A stretch of 64,000 bases of DNA, taken from NCBI GenBank assembly GCA_037190225.1, contig JBBCJL010000006.1:1-64000 (forward strand), written 5' to 3'. This document shows positions 46,175 to 54,960 of the stretch, in pieces. Source of the DNA: MKSF01 sp037190225 (lineage in GTDB: Bacteria; Bacteroidota; Bacteroidia; Chitinophagales; Chitinophagaceae). Made by a program: the position numbers and the translations under genes. The notes beneath the pieces were generated by a model. That model was not told the DNA's origin. It made no database searches and saw only the letters and a program-made list of their open reading frames with translations. The stretch's first letter is position 1, and each line of letters opens with the position of its first letter.

Positions 46175-46227
46175 AAAGAAATAAAAAGCTTTTTTATAAT
46201 AGACTGATTATCAGTAGGTGTTCAAAC

Positions 46228-46245
46228 AACTCCCGAATGGGAGTT
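46228..46245. other. Hairpin near the right edge of the island
   Basis: The AACTCCC / GGGAGTT inverted repeat with loop GAAT is enclosed by an outer GTTC...GAAC pair. There is no T run. It may be a weak terminator of the small ORF or part of an attachment-site region; nothing else is seen in 46175-46337. Confidence 0.35.
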
Positions 46246-46338
46246 AGAACCTTGTTGTCGTTATATAGTGTTGATTATTAAATAGATAGAAAATGTTTGA
46301 TGCTAATTTTTTTAGTCGATATTTCCTGCCCAAAAACA

Positions 46339-46371
46339 AAAGAGGCTAACTATCAAGTAGTTAGCCTCTTT
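46339..46371 (-). terminator. Terminator of tRNA-Glu
   Basis: The 12-bp perfect stem AAAGAGGCTAAC / GTTAGCCTCTTT is followed on the reverse strand by a T-rich stretch. It sits 15 bases downstream of the tRNA in its reading direction. Confidence 0.85.
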
Positions 46372-46385
46372 AAAGGAAGTTATTG

Positions 46386-46457
46386 TACCACGTACGGGAA
46401 TCGAACCCGTGATTCCTCCGTGAAAGGGAGGCGTCTTAACCCCTTGACCAACGCGGC
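46386..46457 (-). tRNA. tRNA-Glu (anticodon UUC)
   Basis: A 72-base cloverleaf on the reverse strand: acceptor GCCGCGT paired with ACGTGGT (two G-U pairs), D-arm TTGGTCAAGGGGTTAA, anticodon loop CTTTCAC with TTC, and T-arm GGGTTCGATTCCC. No variable-arm extension; CCA is only partly encoded (TACA follows). It lies just outside the recombinase-carrying island. Confidence 0.93.
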
Positions 46458-46674
46458 AATTACCTAATGGTGTGCAAAGGTATCTTCCAGTTTTTAATTA
46501 AACAAATTTTTGGGGATGTTTTTTTACTTTTTCTGAAAAATACCCGACACCCGGGGGTGCCTGTAATAAAGTAACTTTTCCGGCCAGGTTCTCAGCGTCT
46601 GCTAAACAATGACTGGCAACTTTCCACCGGGTAGACCAGGGAGCAAAGCTCAAGCCGGCACATCTGGCCGTCTG

Positions 46675-47346
46675 TTACAAATCCTTATTACGGCTTGCTT
46701 CTCCATCAAGCTGCTGTCGTATTATCTTGTTTAATGCTTCGGCTTTGTTCAATGTCATTAAATGCCCGCCTTTATTGATTGTCGTATCACAATTTACAAA
46801 CCTCAAAGGTAAAATCCTGTCGCTTGTTCCGTGAATATGAAATATATTTTTGGTATGTGTTTGGTTGGTCCAATGCACAACCTTGTCCATCGCCCATTTT
46901 AAAAAAATTGCATCGGTATCATTAAGTATTTGTTTTAAAAGCTGCTGCTCAAATGTTGAACCTGTACCGAAAAACCAGTTGGTCATAAAATTTGAACTTT
47001 TTAAAAGTTTTGCCGGCAACAGTTTGTGAAGTCTGAGCTTCCCGGCGATACGATAGTAAAAGGGTATTTCCTTTTTTGTTTTAGCAGAAGCAATTAAAAT
47101 TACTTTCCCGGCATCAATTTGCCTGGATGCCTCTATTGCGATAAGTCCCCCAAAGGACAGTCCGATTAAAATTGGCTTTGGCGTCTTTACCTGTTCAAGA
47201 AGCCGGGTTGTATAATTTTCAATTGTTTCATTGTCCTGTGGAGCAATCCATTTGATAAAAGTTGTTGAGTAGCCGGAAAAGTCAAGACGCCGGAAAACTC
47301 TTTCATCTGCGCCCAATCCGCTGAATATATAAAGTTCTTTTGCCAA
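46675..47346 (-). CDS. Alpha/beta hydrolase
   Basis: This 223-residue cytoplasmic protein has a complete catalytic triad pattern: nucleophile Ser64 in GLSFGG, Asp176 in HGTSDRILP and His195 in KGGHLM. FSGLGADERVF near the N-terminus supplies the oxyanion region. The substrate cannot be told. It is a single gene with lower GC than its downstream neighbours, which could mean lateral origin. Only a short, unremarkable spacer lies on each side. Confidence 0.85.
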   Translation of the reverse strand: MAKELYIFSGLGADERVFRRLDFSGYSTTFIKWIAPQDNETIENYTTRLLEQVKTPKPILIGLSFGGLIAIEASRQIDAGKVILIASAKTKKEIPFYYRIAGKLRLHKLLPAKLLKSSNFMTNWFFGTGSTFEQQLLKQILNDTDAIFLKWAMDKVVHWTNQTHTKNIFHIHGTSDRILPLRFVNCDTTINKGGHLMTLNKAEALNKIIRQQLDGEASRNKDL

Positions 47347-47570
47347 GTGATTATGATATGTGGTTCTAAAATTAACTATAACAGGCCAGGTATGTTCATA
47401 TCCCCGGTCTTTTTTACCTACTTAGGTAGTGAGTGCTTCTGTTTTTTAGGCTTCAGATCAATTCAGGCATTGATTTACAGGATCGCTAAAGCATTACGCC
47501 TGATTACCGAAACTCATTGAAAACTAGCAGGTTGTAGTTTGTTTATTACAGCAGGAAAGCCGGATTTTAT

Positions 47571-47614
47571 CCAATAATAAGGGCCCTTCATAAAAGAAGA
47601 GCCCTTATTATTGG
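47571..47614 (-). terminator. Hairpin after the T9SS gene
   Basis: A 14-bp inverted repeat (CCAATAATAAGGGC / GCCCTTATTATTGG) with a 16-base loop lies 100 bases downstream of the reverse-strand T9SS gene. There is no strict T run, so termination efficiency is uncertain. Confidence 0.5.
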
Positions 47615-47715
47615 TAGGCCTATATAAAGCACTTACGGCAGAGCATTTCCGGCCGGGTGCTCCGTATCCTGGTATTATATCAATGCCTGCTTCCTGGATG
47701 GCCGGAGCACATTGC

Positions 47716-49344
47716 TTAATGCAGCAATACCAGCTTCTGCTTTACAGGATTGCCCTGGCTGCCTGTAAAGTGTATATAATACGTACCTGCGCCGAGTCCG
47801 CTTACTTCCACTTTAGCCTTTTCCGATGTAATAGTTTCCCGGTGTACTACCTGTCCCAGGCTGTTTACCAGTTCCAGCTGCGTACCTGGCTTTACCTGCT
47901 CTACCATAAAATGATCTTTGGCCGGGTTGGGGTAGATGGCCGTAGGCAATACCAGGACATCAGGGATGGCGGTTTTATCTTCGTCCTTTGGTCTGAACCT
48001 GTAGTCGGGCGCTATATTGATCTTGTACATGATCCATTGGCCGTCATTCCATGCCGTTACGGAACCGAGGCCGGAATTGCAGCTGTTGGACATAGATATC
48101 CAGTCTGAGGGGTCGGAGGTAAGGGCAAGAGGCCCGGGCGTATTATTGACCTGTCTGCAGTCCATGGGTTCTGTCAGTATGCCCCACTGGTCCAGGTAAT
48201 TGGCAAAATAATTGCCTGAATAAGAGGAGGGATATGATGTATTGCCCCAGGCAAAGCTGTATTGGGTGTTACCGAACATACCGGCGCGGGAGTCAACCAG
48301 GGGACCTATGCCGGCGGCAATGGTGGGGTATTCCTGGAAGCTGCCCATTGTGGGATTGGCCCGCTGGGCGGGATTGATATCCGTAAACAGCATAATGCTG
48401 TCATGCATGCCTATATCGGCCACCATAGCCCATTTTGCAGCGGAGCCGCTGAAATCGTATAACCCGAACGCTTCTATACGGGGGCCGCTCCAGCCGTACA
48501 CATTCCCGGCAAGCGGTCCGCCACCGCCGACAATGCCTACAGGACTCAGTTCATATTCTATATAATAGATGTCACTGCCCACTACACCGGCGATGATGGC
48601 TTCTGTAGTGCCGCTATCGCGATTGACCGATGTGGCGATGTCTTTACCTACAAATATATTGCTGGTAACATAATAATCCTCTTCCCAGGAAAGGTCGGAG
48701 GCAAATTCCCTGATCCTGGTGTCTGTGCCATCCTGGTACAGGACCACAAATCGGTCAATTACGGGAATATCGGGTCCGTAATTATCTGTCAGGCTGGCGG
48801 CTGCATCGATCCTGAAGTGGCTTGTTATACCGTCTATAAAAGTGATGGTACCGAGATGTGCAGAATCTACCGGGGCACCACCTTGTATGACTATGCTGCC
48901 GGATGCTACCCTGGCCCTGAACAGCATCAGCTTTAGGTCACAGGTGCCTGCAGACGCGTTGAGCACCTTATACACAACCGCGATGAAATAATACTCGCCA
49001 AGCTCATTAAGGTCATCTGCAATAGCCACATCCACTGCCGACCACTGCGTGTCTTCAAAAGCATCGAAATGGTCCATAGCATCCTCATACTGCACAAAGA
49101 AGCCCATTTTGTCAAAAGTGCTGTAGGCGATGACGGAAACAGGCTGCTCTCCTTCTACACGTTCTATCATGGCCGTACTGAGCGTAGCGCCGTTATAAGT
49201 GGTTTCAAGCGGGATGTCGGTATCATCTGCAGGATATGTAGGAACCTGGGACAGTGCGGCACCTGCTGAAAGCACTACCGTTAAGAAGGCGGTTGCCAGC
49301 CTGGAGACGACAGTGCGCACTGGGAATAGCGGATATTTTTTCAT
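47716..49344 (-). CDS. Secreted protein with T9SS type A sorting domain
   Basis: The 542-residue protein has a long signal peptide (about 1-32, ending GAALSQ). The central region (about 40-440) is beta-rich, with segments such as DRFVVLYQDGTDTRIREF and WAMVADIGMHDSIMLFTDI, which could form a propeller-like fold of unknown ligand. The C-terminal ~80 residues are a type A sorting domain: AIYPNPAKDHFMVE, LELVNSLGQVV, VSGLGAGTYYIHFTG and a final QKLVLLH. It is expected to be delivered to the surface by the type IX secretion system. Single gene. Confidence 0.88.
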   Translation of the reverse strand: MKKYPLFPVRTVVSRLATAFLTVVLSAGAALSQVPTYPADDTDIPLETTYNGATLSTAMIERVEGEQPVSVIAYSTFDKMGFFVQYEDAMDHFDAFEDTQWSAVDVAIADDLNELGEYYFIAVVYKVLNASAGTCDLKLMLFRARVASGSIVIQGGAPVDSAHLGTITFIDGITSHFRIDAAASLTDNYGPDIPVIDRFVVLYQDGTDTRIREFASDLSWEEDYYVTSNIFVGKDIATSVNRDSGTTEAIIAGVVGSDIYYIEYELSPVGIVGGGGPLAGNVYGWSGPRIEAFGLYDFSGSAAKWAMVADIGMHDSIMLFTDINPAQRANPTMGSFQEYPTIAAGIGPLVDSRAGMFGNTQYSFAWGNTSYPSSYSGNYFANYLDQWGILTEPMDCRQVNNTPGPLALTSDPSDWISMSNSCNSGLGSVTAWNDGQWIMYKINIAPDYRFRPKDEDKTAIPDVLVLPTAIYPNPAKDHFMVEQVKPGTQLELVNSLGQVVHRETITSEKAKVEVSGLGAGTYYIHFTGSQGNPVKQKLVLLH

Positions 49345-49474
49345 GGAAACAGGAATTTAAAAAGTAAACGATTGGATCGACATTAAGCGTGGTTGCTCAG
49401 GATCGTAAAAATATCATATATATTTTAATTTATGGTTAAAATTTTATGAATTTTTATCATTCATTAAATGATTA

Positions 49475-49656
49475 TCTGCTTATAGAAACAACAGGTGATT
49501 ACAGATAGGATTCGCCGAAAAGCGTTCTCTGTGAGTCAGGGAACGTTTTTGCCGGCAAAAGCTACTATAGCGTGCTGGTCATTCCGGACGGGTGTGAGGA
49601 ATCTCTGTATGCTTTGCAGCTTAACCCTACAGCTTTCATATGACGGCTTCGCTGCT
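49475..49656. repeat. Dispersed intergenic repeat, copy 1
   Basis: Shared blocks with 56233-56400: CTGCTTATAG near the start, GTCAGGGAACGTT, CTGGTCATTCC, GTGTGAGG and a CAGCTTTC...GGCTTCGCTGC end. It fills most of the 354-base spacer between the T9SS gene and the LytTR gene; no gene is seen there. Confidence 0.6.
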
Positions 49657-49698
49657 TACATATAGATAGTCAGTTGTATTGTGAAGATATGATTGGTT

Positions 49699-50403
49699 TC
49701 ATATCATATAGGCACCTAAGGATTCCAGGAAATCTTTCCTGTAAGTGGCTCCCATCTGCAGGCTGATATCTTCGGACAGGTAGACCATATTGCCGTCCAG
49801 CGCCAGTACCCGGTCCAGGTTAACGATGTAAGACTGGTGAATACGGGAGAATTTTTGTTTGGGAAGGAATTGTTTCAGCTTATTCAGCGATACGTGCATG
49901 AGGTAATACCGTTCCCCGCATAGAAGTATCTTGGCATAATTGCCGGCGCTCTGGATGTAGAGGATGTCATCAAACAGCACTTTGACGAGCTTGCCGCCCA
50001 TAGACTCCCTGGCAAAGAAATGGGTGCTTCTGGGCTTGGGATGCAGCAACCTCCCGGCTTTCTTTAAGGCTTCGGCGAAATGTTCATAACGGACGGGCTT
50101 CAGCAAGTAGTCCACGGCGTTATACCTGTAAGCCCCGGTGCTTAGCTGGGGGCGGCTGGTTGTAAAGATAACAAGAGCGTGGTTTTGGAGCTGCTGCGCT
50201 ATTGCTGTCCCGTTAACAGGCGACAGCTCCATATCCAGAAAGACAATGTCAGGATGGATTCTTTTGGCGGTGATCTGTTCCATAGCCTGCAGGGGGTCAG
50301 GGATAGTGGCTAGCAGCTCTGTTTCCGCAGCTGTTTCGATGTACTGTTCCAGCAATAATGCGCAGTGAGGGTCATCATCAATGATAAGGCATTTCATGTT
50401 CAT
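49699..50403 (-). CDS. LytTR-family response regulator
   Basis: The 234-residue transcription regulator has a receiver domain (1-115) with acidic pocket DDDP, phospho-acceptor Asp57 (FLDMEL) and YLLKPV. A LytTR DNA-binding domain follows (about 135-232, DILYIQSAGNYAKIL, RIHQSYIVNLDRV). An ATG at 50397 is an alternative start. LytTR regulators usually pair with a LytS/5TM-type histidine kinase; none is adjacent, so this one is orphan. Its upstream region holds three inverted repeats that may be its own binding sites. Confidence 0.9.
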   Translation of the reverse strand: MNMKCLIIDDDPHCALLLEQYIETAAETELLATIPDPLQAMEQITAKRIHPDIVFLDMELSPVNGTAIAQQLQNHALVIFTTSRPQLSTGAYRYNAVDYLLKPVRYEHFAEALKKAGRLLHPKPRSTHFFARESMGGKLVKVLFDDILYIQSAGNYAKILLCGERYYLMHVSLNKLKQFLPKQKFSRIHQSYIVNLDRVLALDGNMVYLSEDISLQMGATYRKDFLESLGAYMI

Positions 50404-50455
50404 AGGTTTATAGTGTATTTAGAGGGTTTGCGGGCTTTGCTGTACCGAAATATAT

Positions 50456-50627
50456 CGGTCAGGCCGGTATGACCGGTCTTTGCAGTGACGGGCGGTGAAT
50501 TTTCAGGCAGGAGACCGGGTGAGGTCCGGTACCGGACCTGGCTGATTAGCAGGTCAGGCTGGTATTGTCCGGGCTTTTTTTTCCAAAAGATCTGAAATAT
50601 CACTTGAAACCGGTGGTTTATCACCGG
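50456..50627. promoter_or_regulatory. Cluster of three palindromes upstream of the LytTR gene
   Basis: Three inverted repeats: CGGTCA-N8-TGACCG (50456-50475), the perfect 18-base palindrome AGGTCCGGTACCGGACCT (50522-50539), and CCGGTG-N6-CACCGG (50610-50627). All contain CCGGT or CGGT cores and lie 50-225 bases upstream of the LytTR start. The remaining spacer to 51188 is AT-rich and shows no gene. Confidence 0.35.
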
Positions 50628-51188
50628 AAAAGTGCGGGTTATGTAAAAAAAAACGGAGTGTCATAGCGCTATGGTACTTTTACTTTGAATTAATTAATCG
50701 TTAATTACAGCTATTGGCGTTAAATAAAAGACTACGATCCCTGTTTTCAAGAGCCAGGATCTTTTGCTGATGGTTTCATTTTTACAAATGTAATAAGGTT
50801 CATAAGTGCGGTTTCATTGGTAAATGGTGAAGCCTGCTATAATTTGATGATTGAAATTTACAAATTTTATTTTAGGTCGTCAAAGGGATATCCCTCTATT
50901 AACATTTGTATTTTCATATTTTAATAAGAACGGATTGCCAGGGGAAATGCTCCGTGTTACCTATGAATACCGTGCCGACCGGGCAAGCCGCATATTCTCA
51001 TCAAAGCTTGCCGAAGACGAATGCTAAGCATCATAGTCATGGTCAGAAATATTAAACACAGCCCGAAGCAGCGAGGCCTTTACCGGGTAGCGTAGCGCTT
51101 TTTCGGGGCACTGATTTTATAATAAATTGTAATGTGCGCATAGCCTGTGCAGCAGCTGTATATTATCATCATCCAAAAAACAACTGAC

Positions 51189-51662
51189 ATGAAAAACATC
51201 CTATTAAGCCTGCTTTTAATATTGGCATCCGCTGCCGGATTCTCCCAGGCCAGCGGTATTGAAATTACCAATCTCAGCGAATGTGACATTTATATACAGC
51301 TCCGGGGGGCTAAAGATTGCCCTGTCTGCAGGGTAGAATATACCAGCAGGCTCATCCTGGTACCCGGAGGAGGCTCCGCATCATTTCCCAATACGACCTC
51401 CCTTGGCGGGACATTTCCTTCCTCACCGGTATTTCTGCATTCCGCAGTGATCTACAGCGGCCCAAGAAATTGCCGGCCCCTGGAAACCTGGATCGTTGGT
51501 GAAAGCCAGGCTCCTCCGCCGTCAAAGTGTGATTACCCTGACCACGTAGTCTTTTATGCCATGAACGAGGATTGCCGGGCCAAATGTAAAAAATTAAAGG
51601 CCGTATGGCTTAATGCTGAGCCGACCTGTAAAGGGATCGCGCGCCTGGTCATTGCACCGTAA
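51189..51662 (+). CDS. Secreted Cys-rich hypothetical protein
   Basis: The 157-residue protein starts at the ATG at 51189, which gives a clean signal peptide (MKNILLSLLLILASAAGFSQ); an upstream in-frame start at 51147 adds a non-signal tail. The mature part has eight or so Cys residues (CPVCRVEY, NCRPLETW, KCDYPD, DCRAKCKKL, EPTCKG), suggesting disulfides in the periplasm or outside. It has no sorting domain, and no family was recognised. Confidence 0.7.
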   Translation: MKNILLSLLLILASAAGFSQASGIEITNLSECDIYIQLRGAKDCPVCRVEYTSRLILVPGGGSASFPNTTSLGGTFPSSPVFLHSAVIYSGPRNCRPLETWIVGESQAPPPSKCDYPDHVVFYAMNEDCRAKCKKLKAVWLNAEPTCKGIARLVIAP

Positions 51663-51819
51663 TCCTTATAGTAAATCTTCATATCCTGATTTCCGGGCTG
51701 CTGCACAGGCTTTAATTAAAAATATACATCGTGAAGGCGGAGGCTGCAAGACCGAAGGTGATAGACCTGAAGAGCTGTCAGTAAGCCCGTTCATCCGGGT
51801 ATATTTATACTATACCGGC

Positions 51820-52722
51820 TTACAGGGCGTGATCCAGGCGGAATGAGGTCATTGTCAGCGAGCCCATCACTGCTTTGTCATTGAAATAGGTCAGCGTATC
51901 CTTATCCGTTCTCAGGGCCAGGGCATAGAGCATAGGGTAGTAATGGTCCGGAGTGGGGATGGCCAGCTGAAAAGCGGTACCCTGCTGCTGCCAGTCAATC
52001 AGCGGCTGGTATTCATTGCTGCTTAAATGCTTCTTCATCTTTTCATTGGCCTCTATCGCCCAGTCAAACCCGAACGCGCTGTCCGCGGGCCTGTCCCAGG
52101 CTACCATCCGGAGATTGTGCACCATATTGCCGCTGGCTATAATGAGCACTCCCTTACGCCTGAGAGCGGACAGCTCACGGGCTAAGGCATAATGATAGGC
52201 AGCCGGCCGGCTGTAATCTATGCTCATCTGTACCACGGGCACATTAGCCTGTGGAAATACATGGCGCAGCACGCTCCAGGTTCCGTGGTCCAGCCCCCAT
52301 TCCATATCCTCGTGGACGTGTGTCTGGCTGATGCTGTCTGTCACCAGCCCTGCCAGGACCCTGCTTCCGGGAGCGGGATACTGCACCTGGAAAAGCTCGG
52401 TAGGAAAGCCCCCGAAATCATGAATGGTCTTCGGGTGCTCGGTCGCGGTAACAAAGGTGCCTTTAGTGGTCAGCCAGTGAGCGGAAATACATAGTATCGC
52501 GTTAGGCACAGGAAGGTTTGCTCCTATGGTTCTCCAGGTCCGGGAAAATTCATTCAGCTCTATGGCGTTCATAGGGCTGCCATGCCCGAAAAAGAAGACC
52601 GGCAGGGGAGCGGTCGTTTTAAATGCCGTTGCTATCTGTGCCAGGGCGCTTAAGCTGCCGCCTCCGGCTATGCTACCTAATGTGGCCATGCCTGTTAGTT
52701 TTAAAAAGTTACTTCGTGTCAT
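51820..52722 (-). CDS. Extradiol ring-cleavage dioxygenase (DODA/YgiD type)
   Basis: This 300-residue protein belongs to the class III extradiol dioxygenase family that includes 4,5-DOPA dioxygenase YgiD. Expected zinc/iron ligands and family blocks: FFGHGSPMNA (His47), ISAHWLT (His82), IHDFGGFP (about 100-107), GLDHGTW (143-149) and PVVQMSID. Unlike E. coli YgiD it begins with an apparent signal or Tat-like leader (MTRSNFLKLTGMATLGSIAGG, Arg3 but only one Arg), so it may act in the periplasm. The physiological substrate is unknown. Single gene, convergent with the Cys-rich protein. Confidence 0.88.
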   Translation of the reverse strand: MTRSNFLKLTGMATLGSIAGGGSLSALAQIATAFKTTAPLPVFFFGHGSPMNAIELNEFSRTWRTIGANLPVPNAILCISAHWLTTKGTFVTATEHPKTIHDFGGFPTELFQVQYPAPGSRVLAGLVTDSISQTHVHEDMEWGLDHGTWSVLRHVFPQANVPVVQMSIDYSRPAAYHYALARELSALRRKGVLIIASGNMVHNLRMVAWDRPADSAFGFDWAIEANEKMKKHLSSNEYQPLIDWQQQGTAFQLAIPTPDHYYPMLYALALRTDKDTLTYFNDKAVMGSLTMTSFRLDHAL

Positions 52723-52834
52723 TGCTGAGGACTGGTATTGACATGTAAAATTAAGAATTTAATCTAATTATTGTACGTACATCTATTTGGTTAATGATCG
52801 CTTAATTAAAAAAAAATTGCATCATAATTTTAGT

Positions 52835-52851
52835 GCGACATATTTTGTCGC
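52835..52851. promoter_or_regulatory. Inverted repeat GCGACA-N5-TGTCGC in the recA promoter region
   Basis: This perfect 6+6 palindrome lies 11 bases upstream of the candidate recA -7 box, so it would overlap or abut the -33 region. It is a plausible operator for damage control of recA; the repressor is not known from the sequence. Confidence 0.45.
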
Positions 52852-52861
52852 CTAATGGCTT

Positions 52862-52869
52862 TACCTTTG
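52862..52869 (+). promoter_or_regulatory. recA -7 promoter box
   Basis: TACCTTTG matches TAnnTTTG exactly, 60 bases before the recA ATG. A TTTG at 52844 lies closer (14 bases) than the usual -33 spacing. Confidence 0.6.
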
Positions 52870-52929
52870 TTATGTGAATAAATAAATGACCGCTTGCAAA
52901 CTTTTTAAATTAAATTTGAAAACTAAAAA

Positions 52930-53958
52930 ATGAAGAATAGTATGAACGATGATAAACTGAAAGCGCTTAAGATAACGCTTGAAAAAATAGATAAGGATTA
53001 TGGTAAGGGATCGGTAATGAAGCTGGGAGAAAGGCAGAATAATAACCTGGAGGTGATCTCCACCGGTTCATTGGGACTGGACCTGGCTTTGGGAGTGGGT
53101 GGTCTCCCGAGAGGCCGGATCATTGAGATATACGGTCCTGAATCTTCGGGTAAGACGACCATTGCCATACACACTATTGCTGAAGCCCAGAAAAAAGGCG
53201 GGATCTGTGCCATCGTGGATGCCGAGCATGCTTTTGATGCCTCCTATGCCAAAAAGCTGGGTGTGGATGTAGATAACCTGTATATCTCCCAGCCCGATTA
53301 CGGAGAGCAGGCATTGGAAATAGCCGAGCGGCTGATCCTGTCCGGCGCCCTGGATGTGGTGGTGATCGACTCCGTAGCTGCCCTGGTGCCCAAGAGCGAG
53401 CTGGAAGGTGAAATGGGTGACAGCAAGATGGGGCTGCAGGCGAGGCTGATGTCGCAGGCCATGCGTAAGCTGACCGCGGCGATCTCCAGGACCAACTGTA
53501 CCTGTATCTTCATCAACCAGCTTCGTGAAAAGATAGGTGTGATGTTCGGTAACCCGGAGACCACTACCGGTGGTAATGCCCTGAAATTCTATGCTTCCGT
53601 AAGGCTGGATATCAGGAGGATGACCCAGATCAAGGAAGGAGATAAGGTATTGGGTAACAGGACAAAGGTTAAAGTAGTGAAGAATAAGGTGGCGCCGCCG
53701 TTCAAGCAGGCCGAGTTCGACATTATGTATGGTGAGGGTGTGAGCAAGATCGGTGAGATCATAGACCTGGGTGTCGAGCTTTCCATATTGAACAAGAGCG
53801 GTTCCTGGTTCAGCTATGGTGATACCAGGATCGGGCAGGGCCGTGATGCGGTAAAGAACTTTTTAATTGACAACCCCGAATTCGCGGAAGAAATAGAAAG
53901 CAAGATAAGGGAAGCGCTGCAGGTAGCTCCTGAGTTCACAGACGATGAGGAAGCATAA
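52930..53958 (+). CDS. recA: Recombinase RecA
   Basis: RecA is the ATP-dependent strand-exchange protein of homologous recombination and the SOS response. The 342-residue protein has Walker A GPESSGKTT (69-77), the Walker B region VVVIDSVAALVPKSE, the L2-region blocks CIFINQLREKIGVMFGNPET and TTGGNALKFYASVRLD, and an acidic C-terminal tail (EFTDDEEA). Length and all core motifs are normal; no intein or insertion. An ATG five codons later is a possible alternative start. Confidence 0.98.
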   Translation: MKNSMNDDKLKALKITLEKIDKDYGKGSVMKLGERQNNNLEVISTGSLGLDLALGVGGLPRGRIIEIYGPESSGKTTIAIHTIAEAQKKGGICAIVDAEHAFDASYAKKLGVDVDNLYISQPDYGEQALEIAERLILSGALDVVVIDSVAALVPKSELEGEMGDSKMGLQARLMSQAMRKLTAAISRTNCTCIFINQLREKIGVMFGNPETTTGGNALKFYASVRLDIRRMTQIKEGDKVLGNRTKVKVVKNKVAPPFKQAEFDIMYGEGVSKIGEIIDLGVELSILNKSGSWFSYGDTRIGQGRDAVKNFLIDNPEFAEEIESKIREALQVAPEFTDDEEA

Positions 53959-53990
53959 TTCCTGCTTGTTTGCTAACCTTTTAAATGATC

Positions 53991-54029
53991 AATCCCTTTG
54001 CCGCAAACAGGCAGAGGGATTTGTTTTTT
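53991..54029 (+). terminator. recA terminator
   Basis: The hairpin AATCCCTTTGCC / GGCAGAGGGATT (one G-T pair) with a 7-base loop is followed by a run of T. Confidence 0.88.
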
Positions 54030-54067
54030 TACAGCCATTTTGCTAAATTGAATCAAAATTATCACAT

Positions 54068-54349
54068 ATGAATATTACGGAGATCATAGCGGTGCTGGAA
54101 GATATAGAAAGCCGGATCGAAACGCAGGAAACCGTTGGGTTGGAAGATACCATATACGAGGACGCTGAAGAATTGCTGGAGGATATCAATGACTTTATCG
54201 TAGAGCTGGAGGAAGGCAATAAGGAAGCGGTAGAATATATAGATATTCATTTTCTGCCGTCATCTACCTTTGAGCTGCTGGCCAGGCATAACGGCTGGTC
54301 AGAGCAGTATAAGGCCTGGCAGGAACGGTATGAAGCTGCCCGTAAATAG
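54068..54349 (+). CDS. Small acidic hypothetical protein
   Basis: The 93-residue, strongly acidic, helical protein (IAVLEDIESRIETQE, EDAEELLEDINDFIVELEEG) has a Trp-containing C-terminal helix (NGWSEQYKAWQERYEAARK). It has no signal peptide or membrane segment and no recognised family. It is a single gene between two hairpins, with GC-rich core-like composition. Confidence 0.65.
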   Translation: MNITEIIAVLEDIESRIETQETVGLEDTIYEDAEELLEDINDFIVELEEGNKEAVEYIDIHFLPSSTFELLARHNGWSEQYKAWQERYEAARK

Positions 54350-54379
54350 CCGGGAAGGAGCCTGCCCGGCAATCTTTTC
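54349..54379 (+). terminator. Short hairpin terminator
   Basis: GCCGGG / CCCGGC with a 10-base loop, starting in the stop codon of the acidic protein gene and followed by a T-rich stretch. Confidence 0.6.
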
Positions 54380-54540
54380 TTATTGTATTACACATATCCG
54401 GGAATGGCGGGATATCCGTTGACCGGCTATCAGGGCGGGCATTTTTTGCCCGATAGTTATACCGGAGCAGCCGGGCCGGTGACCATGCAGCGGGTAGGGG
54501 GCGCATTATCGCTGCCTCGCGGAGCATAGCCTGAAAATAA

Positions 54541-54573
54541 TTTTGCTGGTATTGCTTAAATACACTTATTTTG
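54541..54573 (+). promoter_or_regulatory. Candidate promoter of tRNA-Ser
   Basis: TTTTG at 54541-54545 and TATTTTG at 54567-54573 resemble the -33 and -7 elements with about 21 bases between. The -7 box ends 5 bases before the mature tRNA, which would require a start within or very near the tRNA 5' end. Confidence 0.35.
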
Positions 54574-54578
54574 CGCCC

Positions 54579-54663
54579 GGTGAGATGGCAGAGTGGTCGA
54601 ATGCGGCGGTCTTGAAAACCGTTAACTGTAACAGGTTCGGGGGTTCGAATCCCTCTCTCACCG
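54579..54663 (+). tRNA. tRNA-Ser (anticodon UGA)
   Basis: An 85-base tRNA with acceptor GGTGAGA / TCTCACC, discriminator G, anticodon loop CTTGAAA with TGA, the long variable arm typical of serine (TAACTGTAACAG region) and T-arm GGGGGTTCGAATCCC. CCA is not encoded. Confidence 0.95.
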
Positions 54664-54671
54664 CTTAAGGG

Positions 54672-54707
54672 GACAAACGATGAACATCATCAGTTTGTCT
54701 TTTTTTT
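54672..54707 (+). terminator. tRNA-Ser terminator
   Basis: GACAAACGATGA pairs with TCATCAGTTTGTC (one bulge) and is followed by eight T. Confidence 0.85.
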
Positions 54708-54960
54708 ATGCCCGTGTTGCAGTATGCTCTTTCAGGGACAGACAGGCTTGAATTGATATTCCTTAGTCACAGCTTGCCGGGGACGACAGATGGCAGGGGT
54801 ATTATTGCCGTTTAGTATTCTGTTCGCTAACTTCTGTAAAAAATAAAGAGTTATCCATTAGATCTTCTAATGGCTTATGAGAGGATTAGCATAGAGGCAA
54901 AGAAACGTATATACATAGTGTACCATAAGACAGTAGGCTGTTCTTATTCTTCAAAGGGGT

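Noticed and set aside
46386..46457. tRNA-Glu as the integration site of the island
   Set aside because: No partial tRNA duplicate was seen at the left edge near 29.7 kb, and large serine recombinases seldom use tRNA genes, so the link is not claimed.
50400..50624. 74-codon reverse frame upstream of the LytTR gene
   Set aside because: Overlaps the palindrome cluster, runs into the LytTR start, and has no recognisable content.
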